This document shows, in pieces, positions 55,933 through 64,000 of a stretch of 64,000 nucleotides of DNA. Made by a program: the position numbers and the translations under genes. The stretch's first letter is position 1, and each line of letters starts with the position of its first letter. The notes under the pieces are model-generated. The model was given only the letters and a program-made list of their open reading frames with translations, was not told the DNA's origin and searched no databases. Source of the DNA: Ancylomarina sp. 16SWW S1-10-2 (lineage in GTDB: Bacteria; Bacteroidota; Bacteroidia; Bacteroidales; Marinifilaceae); NCBI RefSeq assembly GCF_009669305.1, contig NZ_SADB01000010.1, forward strand, positions 62,001-126,000. Reading direction: 5' to 3'.

Positions 55933-57180
55933 TTAGATTTCTAAAAGCAAGCTATCAGGATCTTGTCCCATGGTGATCATGCGATGAGGATTTTCGATCA
56001 GCTCCTTAATTTTAACTAGGAAACCAACTGAATCTTTACCATCAATCACACGATGATCGTATGATAGCGCGATATACATCATTGGTCGAATTTCAACCTT
56101 ACCATTAACCGCAATTGGTCGTTGAACAATATTGTGCATACCAAGAATTCCCGATTGTGGAGGATTAATAATAGGTGTACTTAAAAGTGATCCGAAAACT
56201 CCACCATTTGTAATAGTAAAGGTACCTCCAGTCATTTCATCTAAACTAATTTTCCCCGTACGAGCTTTGTTAGCAAGTCGCATTAATTCTTTTTCAATAT
56301 CAGCTAAACCTAAGTTTTGAGTATCTCTAATAACAGGAACCATTAAACCTTTTGGGGTTTGCACTGCTATAGCTACATCCATATAATTTGGTGTAATAAT
56401 TTCATCACCATCCATCATAGAATTTACTGCAGGGTGAGCTTTTAAAGCAATACTAACCGCTTTGGTAAAGAATGACATGAATCCTAATTTGATATCATGA
56501 GTCTCTACAAATTGTTTTTGGTATTTCTTTCTTAATTGCATAACAGCCGTCATGTCAAGTTCATTGAAGGTTGTAAGCATTGCAGTTTCGTTCTTAACCG
56601 AAACTAAACGAGCACTCAACTTTTTACGAAGATTACTCATTTTCTTACGATCGATTTGGCGTTCAACAGGTTCTGCTTGTGCCAAAGTTGCTGGAGCTTG
56701 TCCTTTGTTTTCAACAACTTGCTCAATATCTTTTTTAGATAGTCGGTGAAGTCCTGCAATCACATCATCAACAGAAAGTTGATTTTCTTCCATTAGTTTT
56801 TTAGCTACAGGAGAAATTTTAACATCCTTAAATTCATCAGAAGTTTTGATAGGAGCAGTTTCAGGAGCCTTAGCTTCTTGCTTTGGTGATTCTTTTTCTT
56901 CTTTAGGGGTTTCAATCTTAGGACTATCAGGTTTAGCTTCACCAGCAAAACTGGTGTCAATCGTACAAGCCACAGAACCTACCGGTACGGTATCACCTTC
57001 ATTCGCTTTAATAGATATCTTACCACCTTCATCAGCAATAAGGGTTAGAGTTGCTTTATCAGATTCAATCTCAGCAATTTCTTGATCTTTCTCAACAAGA
57101 TCACCATCGGCTACAAACCAATTGGCAATCTCAACTTCTGATATGGATTCTCCCGGACTGGGAATTTTTATTTCAAGCAT
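55933..57180 (-). CDS. sucB: 2-oxoglutarate dehydrogenase E2, dihydrolipoyl succinyltransferase
   Basis: 415-residue E2 core of the 2-oxoglutarate dehydrogenase complex of the TCA cycle. One lipoyl domain (1-77) with the lipoylated Lys42 in [11 protein letters not shown], a Pro/Glu/Lys-rich linker, a peripheral-subunit-binding domain (about 122-158; [20 protein letters not shown]) and the catalytic domain (about 185-415) with His376 and Asp380 in [15 protein letters not shown]. It follows sucA on the minus strand after a 136-base gap containing an inverted repeat. The E3 gene is not in the window. Confidence 0.95.
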   Translation of the reverse strand: MLEIKIPSPGESISEVEIANWFVADGDLVEKDQEIAEIESDKATLTLIADEGGKISIKANEGDTVPVGSVACTIDTSFAGEAKPDSPKIETPKEEKESPKQEAKAPETAPIKTSDEFKDVKISPVAKKLMEENQLSVDDVIAGLHRLSKKDIEQVVENKGQAPATLAQAEPVERQIDRKKMSNLRKKLSARLVSVKNETAMLTTFNELDMTAVMQLRKKYQKQFVETHDIKLGFMSFFTKAVSIALKAHPAVNSMMDGDEIITPNYMDVAIAVQTPKGLMVPVIRDTQNLGLADIEKELMRLANKARTGKISLDEMTGGTFTITNGGVFGSLLSTPIINPPQSGILGMHNIVQRPIAVNGKVEIRPMMYIALSYDHRVIDGKDSVGFLVKIKELIENPHRMITMGQDPDSLLLEI

Positions 57181-57230
57181 GTTTTATGATATTATTATAC
57201 GTTAGGTGTTAATTATTATAGTTTATAAGT

Positions 57231-57258
57231 ACTTAAAGTATTTCTGAGTACTTTAAGT
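57231..57258 (-). promoter_or_regulatory. inverted repeat in the sucA-sucB gap
   Basis: ACTTAAAGTA (57231-57240) and TACTTTAAGT (57249-57258) form a perfect 10-bp stem; AAGTACT words recur around it up to 57283. It could be a messenger hairpin adjusting the E1:E2 ratio. Confidence 0.4.
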
Positions 57259-57316
57259 GAGCAAAGTATCTACTTTTAAGTACTCAAGGCACTTAAAAAC
57301 TTTAGGCATTTCTCTT

Positions 57317-60166
57317 TTACATCAGTAGTTTACTTTTTTTATCTTGGAAATACTCATGTTGTCTATGTATATCTTCTTTTGAACTTCCAGCCACACATTG
57401 TAAACCACAATATTTTAGTTTACGTTCACAATCACATTTTCTAAAAACTTTGTTGATAATTTCGTTTTGTCCAATCGTGTGAATTTTTGAAAGTCCAGTA
57501 GCAGTGCTACCACTAGGTATACGAGCCACAGGAACTAATTCAATATTTTTAATATTATAATTGATAAATTGCCATGCGCCCATATTCTCAGGCTCTTCTT
57601 GTACCCAAAGGTGAAGAAGCGCGTTTGGATATTTCTTTAAAACTGAGTCGATCTGCTTCTGAGGGAATGGATAAATTTGCTCGATACGAATTAAAGCCAC
57701 ATCCTTAGCATTTAGTTCATTTTTTCTAGCGAGTAAATCGTAATAAATTTTTCCTGAACAGAAAACGACACGACTTACTTTTTTAGCTATCACATTCGTA
57801 TCATCAATTACTTCTTGAAATCTGCCTTCAGCTAGTTCGTCCATAGTTGATACACAACTAGGATGTCTGAGTAAACTCTTAGGCGTAAAGCAAATTAATG
57901 GAATTCTAATATCTCGTTTAACCTGACGACGTAGAGCATGATAATGATTTGCAGGAGTCGATGGGTTAATAATTTGCATGTTGTTATTTGCACAAAGATT
58001 TAAAAAACGCTCCATTCTAGCGCTCGAGTGTTCAGCACCTTGTCCTTCGTAGCCATGAGGTAAGAATAAAACAAGTCCATTTTTAACACCCCATTTGTCT
58101 TCCGCAGAACTTAAGTATTGGTCGACAACAGCTTGAGCAACATTGTGGAAATCGCCAAATTGGGCTTCCCAAATGGTTAAACCAGAAGGATGTGCTAAAG
58201 CGTATCCATATTCGAAAGCAAGAACAGCATATTCACTCAAGTGTGAGTTGTAAATATGACAAGGAGCTTGTTTTTCGCTAATGTGTTTCAGTGGAAAATA
58301 TTTGTGTACCGAATCGGTAACGGTTAATGCGGCATGTCGGTGTGAGAATGTGCCTCGTTCCGAATCTTGACCACTAATTCTAACACCATATCCTTCATCT
58401 AATAAACTTGAATAAGCCAACAATTCTCCCATTGCCCAATCCAATCTATTCTCAGATATCATTTTCTTACGATCAGTCATTAGTTTACCGATTTTCTTAA
58501 AAAAATGAAGATCATCAGGCAAGTTTGTAATCTTATTGGCTAATTCTATAAGATGTTTCTTATCCGTCTTGAAAACAGGCGTTATATCAAAATCCTCTTT
58601 TGTTGAATAACGAATATTCTCATAGTACTCATCAAGGAAAGGTTGTATATATAGTTTTTCTATATTTTTTGAAAGCTCAAACTTATCGTTTAGAAAACTA
58701 TTGAATTCAGTAATAAGTTCCTTTAGATTTTCTTGTTTATATATCCCTTTGCTTATAAGGTAGTCGCCATAAATATCTCTTGGATTCTTGTGTTTAGCAA
58801 TTTCGTTATACAATAAAGGTTGTGTAAAACGAGGTTCGTCACCTTCGTTATGTCCATGCTTTCTGTACGATAGAATATCAATAAACACGTCTGTTTTAAA
58901 TTCTTGACGGTATTCCATGGCTAAGCCGATGGTGTAAATTAAAGCCTCAACATCGTCGCCATTAATATGGAAAACAGGACATCGAGTTACTTTAGCAACA
59001 TCTGTGCAATAGGTACTAGATCGTGCATCAAGGTAATTGGTTGTAAAACCTATTTGATTATTGATGACTAAGTGAATGGTACCACCTGTTCTGTATGCTT
59101 TAAGTTCAGCCATTTGAATGGTTTCGTACACAATGCCTTGAGCTGCAATAGCAGCATCGCCATGAATAACGATAGGAACTAGCTTGTTTTCATCCCCTTT
59201 ATAATCGTTGTCAATTTTAGAACGAGAAATACCTTCAACGACAGCACCAACGGTTTCCAAATGAGATGGGTTTGGTGTTAAGTGAAGCTTCACTTCATTA
59301 CCATCATCAGTTTTAACTGTATTGCCGTATCCTAAATGATATTTCACATCACCTAAAGCAATATCATCTTCAAATTCTTCACCAACAAATTCCTTAAATA
59401 TATTTTCATAAGGTTTTTCTATAATGTTAGCTAACACATTAAGACGACCACGGTGAGCCATTCCAAACACAAATTCCTCAACACCTAATTGTGCCCCTTT
59501 TTCAATTAGGGCATCAAGAGCAGGAATTAGAGCTTCAGTTCCTTCAAGCGAGAAACGTTTTTGGCCTACAAATTTTTTGTGTATAAAGTTCTCAAAACCA
59601 ACAGCTAATTTTAAGTGATAGTAAATGTGTTTACGTTGTTCATCAGTAAAATTAGGTTGATTCTTGCTGATCTCCATTTTGTGTTGAAGCCATTTCACCT
59701 TGTCTGGTGTACGCAAGTATAAATACTCAACACCTACCGAGTGACAATAAGTTTCCTGAAGGTGATCAAGAATGTTTTTAAGTTTTGATGGCCCAATACC
59801 GACTTCCTTACCAGCTTGAAAAACAGTTTCTAAATCAGTTTGAGATAGGTCGAAGTTTTCAATATCGAGAGTAGGGAAATATTTACGTCTAACACGAACA
59901 GGATTCGTTTTTGTGAATAAATGTCCACGTTGGCGGAAAGCTTGGATCATATTGATCACGTTAAATTCCTTGCTCATCGATTCAGCAGGAGGAGAGCTTA
60001 GTTTATCGGGCTGTGGTTTGCCTGGGAATTTCTCAGCAGCAAAGTCGAATCCTTGGAAAAACTTTTGCCAAGAATCGTCAATTGAACTTGGGTCTTTTTT
60101 GTAGGACTGATACATGTCATCGATGAATTCGATTTCACTATTACCTAAAAAGCTGAATTTATCCAT
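57317..60166 (-). CDS. sucA: 2-oxoglutarate dehydrogenase E1
   Basis: 949-residue thiamine-diphosphate enzyme that decarboxylates 2-oxoglutarate. N-terminal E2-binding segment FLGNSEIEFIDDMYQSYKKD, then FVFGMAHRGRLNVLANI, HGDAAIAAQGIVYE, the ThDP site INGDDVEALIY ... YRKHGHNEGDEPRFTQP, and in the pyrimidine-binding half ISGQDSERGTFSHRHA and LPHGYEGQGAEHSSAR. The extreme C-terminus is unusual: four cysteines (C-x-C-x6-C-x3-C, encoded near 57390-57440) replace the ordinary tail and may bind a metal. Gene order sucA-sucB suggests an operon. Confidence 0.95.
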   Translation of the reverse strand: MDKFSFLGNSEIEFIDDMYQSYKKDPSSIDDSWQKFFQGFDFAAEKFPGKPQPDKLSSPPAESMSKEFNVINMIQAFRQRGHLFTKTNPVRVRRKYFPTLDIENFDLSQTDLETVFQAGKEVGIGPSKLKNILDHLQETYCHSVGVEYLYLRTPDKVKWLQHKMEISKNQPNFTDEQRKHIYYHLKLAVGFENFIHKKFVGQKRFSLEGTEALIPALDALIEKGAQLGVEEFVFGMAHRGRLNVLANIIEKPYENIFKEFVGEEFEDDIALGDVKYHLGYGNTVKTDDGNEVKLHLTPNPSHLETVGAVVEGISRSKIDNDYKGDENKLVPIVIHGDAAIAAQGIVYETIQMAELKAYRTGGTIHLVINNQIGFTTNYLDARSSTYCTDVAKVTRCPVFHINGDDVEALIYTIGLAMEYRQEFKTDVFIDILSYRKHGHNEGDEPRFTQPLLYNEIAKHKNPRDIYGDYLISKGIYKQENLKELITEFNSFLNDKFELSKNIEKLYIQPFLDEYYENIRYSTKEDFDITPVFKTDKKHLIELANKITNLPDDLHFFKKIGKLMTDRKKMISENRLDWAMGELLAYSSLLDEGYGVRISGQDSERGTFSHRHAALTVTDSVHKYFPLKHISEKQAPCHIYNSHLSEYAVLAFEYGYALAHPSGLTIWEAQFGDFHNVAQAVVDQYLSSAEDKWGVKNGLVLFLPHGYEGQGAEHSSARMERFLNLCANNNMQIINPSTPANHYHALRRQVKRDIRIPLICFTPKSLLRHPSCVSTMDELAEGRFQEVIDDTNVIAKKVSRVVFCSGKIYYDLLARKNELNAKDVALIRIEQIYPFPQKQIDSVLKKYPNALLHLWVQEEPENMGAWQFINYNIKNIELVPVARIPSGSTATGLSKIHTIGQNEIINKVFRKCDCERKLKYCGLQCVAGSSKEDIHRQHEYFQDKKSKLLM

Positions 60167-60566
60167 AAAGTTATTGAGTTGTGGTTCTAATTTTATTTTT
60201 TTGATCTGTTTTAATCTACAGTATGTTATTAATAAGACTATTTCTAAAACGGTTTAAACATTTTGTTTTATAGATGTTTAGAGCCTTTTTTATATCGGTG
60301 AATGGATGTATTAAATTATAAAAAATAAATTAGAATGTCTGTGTATTAACAAATATATTAAAATTGAGATTTATTCGAATGGTTATAAAGGATTAAAAGA
60401 TAAAAATATCATCTTTTTTATTAATAAGCTCATAGAGGTTTACTATAATCTGAAAAATACAGCTATTTTCAAATTTATATGATAGTTTGCGCCACAATTT
60501 TTGATGGCTAATTCAAATTGATTAATTTTGATCATTTAGTCACTCGTTTATAAGCATAATTATTAT
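60167..60566. other. divergent intergenic region, sucA / YiiX-like gene
   Basis: 400 bases, very AT-rich, with promoters expected in both directions. I saw no strong TAnnTTTG/TTTG pair, RNA gene or repeat. Confidence 0.3.
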
Positions 60567-61238
60567 ATGAAATTCAATAAGATATCTCATTTATTACTAC
60601 TATTTGTTTCAATCATCTTTTTCGCTTGTGGCAATCAGAATTCACATAAAAATTTCAAATTACAACCTGGAGATTTACTTTTTCAGGATTTAGATGGAAG
60701 TTCTTTATCCGATGCCATTGAAGATGTGACAGCAGAAGAAAAACCACTAAGTTTTTCTCACGTAGGAATTGCAGTTTTAGATGATAATAACGACTTATCG
60801 GTTTTGGAAGCGATCGAAGACTCCGTACAATATACCTCATTGTATGGTTTTTTAACAAGAAGTTTGAATACTGATAGAATGCCAAAAGTTCGTGTGGCTC
60901 GTTTAAATAAAAAGCATCAAACTCGTATTGTTAAAGCCATTTCATACGGTAGACAACTAATTGGATATCCATATGATCCGACTTATTTGATGTCCGATTC
61001 ATCATATTATTGTTCTGAATTAATTTACGAAATGTTCAAACATTCTGGCGATGGATCTGACATATTCAAATTGAACCCCATGACATTTAAAGATGCTAAT
61101 ACTGGTGAATTTAATCCAATTTGGGTTAAACATTATAAAGATATAGGAATTGAAATCCCAGAAGGAAAACTTGGTTGCAACCCGAATGGAATGTCGGAAT
61201 CCAAAGAAATACATTGGGTTTTCGATTACAGCAAATAA
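60567..61238 (+). CDS. YiiX/YebB-like NlpC/P60-fold cysteine hydrolase, lipoprotein
   Basis: 223-residue envelope protein with lipobox FFAC (Cys21). The circularly permuted papain-like fold of the YiiX/YebB group is indicated by LQPGDLLFQDLDG at the start, His65 in FSHVGIAV and Cys149 in YYCSELIYEMF, with PYDPTYLMSD before the cysteine. Relatives hydrolyse amide or ester bonds in peptidoglycan peptides or lipids; the substrate here is unknown. The length is typical. It precedes the AddB-like gene by 185 bases that contain a repeat remnant. Confidence 0.82.
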   Translation: MKFNKISHLLLLFVSIIFFACGNQNSHKNFKLQPGDLLFQDLDGSSLSDAIEDVTAEEKPLSFSHVGIAVLDDNNDLSVLEAIEDSVQYTSLYGFLTRSLNTDRMPKVRVARLNKKHQTRIVKAISYGRQLIGYPYDPTYLMSDSSYYCSELIYEMFKHSGDGSDIFKLNPMTFKDANTGEFNPIWVKHYKDIGIEIPEGKLGCNPNGMSESKEIHWVFDYSK

Positions 61239-61266
61239 GTCTTTAATTAGGAATTATAAATTATGA

Positions 61267-61300
61267 ATTATTTCGCTTATTGAGCGCAGTCGAAATGGAG
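61267..61300. repeat. palindromic repeat remnant
   Basis: ATTTCG (61270-61275) and CGAAAT (61291-61296) enclose CGCT/AGCG; the phrase TTGAGCGCAGTCGAAATG resembles an extragenic palindrome I recall from many Bacteroidota genomes. AATTA-rich repeats such as GAATTA and AATTACGA surround it. Confidence 0.45.
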
Positions 61301-61423
61301 AAGTAGACAATTACGAATGATTAATTACAAATTACGATTTATTAAGATATTGTAAATTATTATTCTTAAATAATCAATGAGCAATAACAGAATAAAGCTA
61401 AAAAGTAAATACATTAAATATAT

Positions 61424-64000
61424 ATGTCCTCATTTTTAAAAGAAGTAACAAGTGAATTATATACACGATACGGCAATCAATTATCAAATTGTTTGTTGGT
61501 TTTCCCAAACCGTCGTGCAGGCTTATTCTTTACTAAGTATTTGAATGAATTGGTGTCTGAACCAATGTTTTCTCCTGAAATACTGACCATTAATGATCTA
61601 ATTAAAAAGTGGTCGCCTCTTATGGTTGAGGATAATTTGGCTCTCTTGTGTCGTTTATATAAAACTTATTGTTCTGTTACCAAATCCAAAGAGACTTTCG
61701 ATGAGTTTTATCATTGGGGTGAAATGATTTTGGGCGATTTTGATGATCTTGATAAGTATCGTGTGGATGCGAAACATTTGTTTCAAAATTTAGCTGATGA
61801 AAAGGAGATTGAGAATATATTCGATTATTTGGATGAGGAACAGATAGAAGCCATTCGTTCATTTTGGAGCACCTTCAATCCTGAAAAACTATCGGAGCAT
61901 CAACTTCAATTTGTTTCCGTTTGGGAATCGTTGTTTACGATCTATTCCAATTTACGAAATGAGTTAGAAAGTGAAGGTTTATCGTATGAAGGTATGGCAA
62001 GCCGATTGGTTGTTGATCGATTGGAGAATAAGGAAATTGAAATTAATTACGAGAAAATTATTTTTGCTGGTTTTAACGCCTTAAACAGGTGTGAAAAGGA
62101 TATTTTCACTTGCCTAAAGGAAAGAAATCAAGCTGAGTTTTATTGGGATTACGATGAGACATATGTGAAAAATCCCTATCACGAAGCAGGTTTGTTTATG
62201 CGTGAAAATTTAAGGAATTATCCAGCACCTAAGAGTCAAATATCATTTAAAAATATTGTTGTTGAAAGACCAGCCATTGAGTTTATTTCACTCTCATCAG
62301 AAGTGGGACAGGCTAAGTTTGCTCATAAGTATTTGAAGGAATATGCCGAGCAAAAAGAGGTGAGTCTCGAGGAAACAGCCGTTATATTGGCCGATGAAGA
62401 ATTGCTTTTGCCAGTGTTAAATTCTATCCCCAAAAATGTTGAGCATGTGAATGTAACCATGGGATATCCTGCAAAGAATACGCCTGTGGCTAGTTTGTTA
62501 GGTTTGATTATTGAGTTACAAAAAGGTGGACGTAAGCAAGGAGCTGAATTTATTTTTCATCATAAGCAGGTTCTGGCACTTTTGAATCATCAATATTTAA
62601 ATGCCATTAATCCTGAGTTGGCAGAACGTTTAGCTCAGCAAATTATAAAGAGTAATTGGGTATATGTTAATCGCAAAATATTGGTTGGCGATCCTGTGTT
62701 AGAAAAACTATTTGTGCCCTTAAAATCTGTAGAACAGGTTTCATCATATTTGCTTGATTTACTACAGGCTATTTATAAGAACTTAGATGTAGATAAGGAA
62801 GATGAGGGAAGGTTAGATAAAATTGAACGAGAATATATTTACCATCTATTTTTAGCCATTAAACGATTGACTGGTTTGTTGGGTCAGCATAAGATTGATA
62901 TTAAAATAGATACTTTTTATCGTCTTTTGGATAAAATGATTCAATCTTTGAGTATTCCCTTTGAAGGAGAACCGTTGGCTGGTTTACAAGTAATGGGAAT
63001 CTTAGAAACTCGATTGCTCGATTTTAAAAGAATCATTGTTTTGTCTATGAATGAGGGTAAGTTGCCTAAAACGGGGACTTCAAATTCATTTGTTCCTTAC
63101 CATTTGCGTCAAGGTTTTGGTATGCCTACCATCGATCATCAGGATGCTATTTTTGCCTATTATTTCTATCGTTTGATTCAGAGACCCGAGGAAATTAAAT
63201 TATTGTATAGTACACAAAGTGATGGAATTCGAACTGGAGAAATGAGTCGATTCCTTTATCAATTAAAATACGAGTCGGTATTTAAAATCGAGGAAACACA
63301 CCCATCGCACGAGATTGTTATTACCAATGCTAATCCTATTAGTATCGCGAAAAATGAAAGAATATTAAAGCAGTTAAATGAGTATTGTGGTAACGGTAAG
63401 CGTAGCTTTTCACCTTCAGCTTTAAACTCGTATATGGGTTGTAGTTTGAGATTCTACTACCGATATATGGCTGGAATGAGAGAGCCAGATACCATTCTCG
63501 AAGAGATTGATCCGCCTATGTTTGGAAATCTATTTCACCAGACAATGGAAAGACTGTATGAGCCTTTTGTTGGTAAGACAATTAGTAAGGTTGATCTTGA
63601 AGAGTTGAGAAAAAATAAAAAAGTACAAATTAAAGTTTTGGAAGATACTTTTAAAGAGCTTTATTTCAATTTAGATAAGGATAAATCGGTAGAAGTAAGT
63701 GGTAGAAATCGGCTGATATTTGATATTATTTTAAAATTTATTGACCGTTTATTAAAGGTTGATTCTGACTTTGCGCCATTTAAGATGATTGCTGTTGAGG
63801 GACGATATAATATCCAAATTCCTTTAAAATCGGATGGGAGAAAAATTAATATTGCTGGAATAATTGATAGGGTTGATCAAGTTGATAATACGGTTCGGGT
63901 GATTGATTATAAAACAGGAGCAGCCGAGCTTGTTTTTAAGGATATTGAATCTTTATTTGACTCGGAAAATAAAAAAAGAAATAAAGCTGCGTTTCAGACT
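61424..64000 (+). CDS. AddB-like PD-(D/E)XK nuclease family protein, cut by the window end
   Basis: The frame opens at ATG 61424 (MSSFLKEVTSELYTRYGNQL) and stays open for 859 codons to the window end. LVFPNRRAGLFF near residue 30, KIIFAGFNALN near 210, MGYPAKNTPVASL near 350 and IVLSMNEGKLPK near 545 follow the inactive-helicase body of AddB/RexB-like exonuclease subunits in Bacteroidota. The C-terminal part begins with the SPSALNSYMGCSLRFYYRY block and reaches the nuclease motif IIDRVDQVD...VIDYKTG. Such proteins pair with an AddA-like helicase/nuclease to process double-strand breaks; that gene may follow outside the window. Part of the nuclease domain is missing because of the cut. Confidence 0.87.
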   Translation, partial: MSSFLKEVTSELYTRYGNQLSNCLLVFPNRRAGLFFTKYLNELVSEPMFSPEILTINDLIKKWSPLMVEDNLALLCRLYKTYCSVTKSKETFDEFYHWGEMILGDFDDLDKYRVDAKHLFQNLADEKEIENIFDYLDEEQIEAIRSFWSTFNPEKLSEHQLQFVSVWESLFTIYSNLRNELESEGLSYEGMASRLVVDRLENKEIEINYEKIIFAGFNALNRCEKDIFTCLKERNQAEFYWDYDETYVKNPYHEAGLFMRENLRNYPAPKSQISFKNIVVERPAIEFISLSSEVGQAKFAHKYLKEYAEQKEVSLEETAVILADEELLLPVLNSIPKNVEHVNVTMGYPAKNTPVASLLGLIIELQKGGRKQGAEFIFHHKQVLALLNHQYLNAINPELAERLAQQIIKSNWVYVNRKILVGDPVLEKLFVPLKSVEQVSSYLLDLLQAIYKNLDVDKEDEGRLDKIEREYIYHLFLAIKRLTGLLGQHKIDIKIDTFYRLLDKMIQSLSIPFEGEPLAGLQVMGILETRLLDFKRIIVLSMNEGKLPKTGTSNSFVPYHLRQGFGMPTIDHQDAIFAYYFYRLIQRPEEIKLLYSTQSDGIRTGEMSRFLYQLKYESVFKIEETHPSHEIVITNANPISIAKNERILKQLNEYCGNGKRSFSPSALNSYMGCSLRFYYRYMAGMREPDTILEEIDPPMFGNLFHQTMERLYEPFVGKTISKVDLEELRKNKKVQIKVLEDTFKELYFNLDKDKSVEVSGRNRLIFDIILKFIDRLLKVDSDFAPFKMIAVEGRYNIQIPLKSDGRKINIAGIIDRVDQVDNTVRVIDYKTGAAELVFKDIESLFDSENKKRNKAAFQT

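Overview
The window reads as a chromosomal segment of an AT-rich, Gram-negative Bacteroidota bacterium. This rests on a 286-residue primary sigma factor without region 1.1, Bacteroidota-type promoters (TTTG, about 20 bases, TAnnTTTG), a TonB-dependent receptor, other outer-membrane barrel proteins and little use of strong ribosome binding sites. Rubrerythrin and a clostridial/sulfate-reducer-type hybrid cluster protein occur together with 2-oxoglutarate dehydrogenase. That points to a facultative or oxygen-tolerant anaerobe, perhaps a marine Marinilabiliales/Marinifilaceae-like organism (inference only).

Layout. 0-12.8 kb: rubrerythrin (cut by the window edge), a four-PAS hybrid histidine kinase, a DUF255 protein with an M48 lipoprotein protease, a membrane-anchored protein ending in a predicted beta-barrel, a membrane MutS-like ATPase, a DUF3024 protein, then rhomboid and FtsE on the minus strand. 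13-18 kb: a long TPR protein paired with an outer-membrane barrel. 18-27 kb: housekeeping genes gyrB, a LOG-like hydrolase, dapF, rpoD, uvrB and a secreted nuclease/phosphatase-like protein. 27-36 kb: hcp with a CRP/FNR-type palindrome, a PepSY-TM protein, a cation/proton antiporter, a TonB receptor and an M49-like lipoprotein with a broken zinc site. 36-42 kb: a PgpH-like HD phosphodiesterase, an NlpC/P60 hydrolase, a ZIP transporter, a small ferredoxin not visible as a long reading frame, and a YfcC-type carrier. 42-46 kb: hutI and ftcD of histidine breakdown, separated by a GxxExxY gene that is interrupted by a stop codon and enclosed by inverted repeats. 46-55 kb: a K+/H+ antiporter, the proC-proB-proA operon, a DUF2971 gene and a YitT protein, set among dense extragenic hairpin repeats. 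56-64 kb: sucB and sucA, a YiiX-like lipoprotein hydrolase, and an AddB-like PD-(D/E)XK nuclease cut by the window end.

Most genes are ordinary core functions. The unexplained structure lies mainly between 43.9 and 55.7 kb. There, short hairpins whose two arms change together (GGGAC/GTCCC, GGTGC/GCACC) fill long gene-free stretches, a 158-bp unit is tandemly repeated, and degenerate copies of one repeat block lie on both sides of an antiporter gene. In the same region two accessory genes sit in repeat-bounded units: GxxExxY in a 429-bp unit with 15-bp inverted ends, and DUF2971 between near-identical direct repeats of about 92 bp. These look like small gene-carrying or gene-flanking repeat elements rather than classical insertion sequences. 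No rRNA, tRNA, CRISPR array or transposase was seen.
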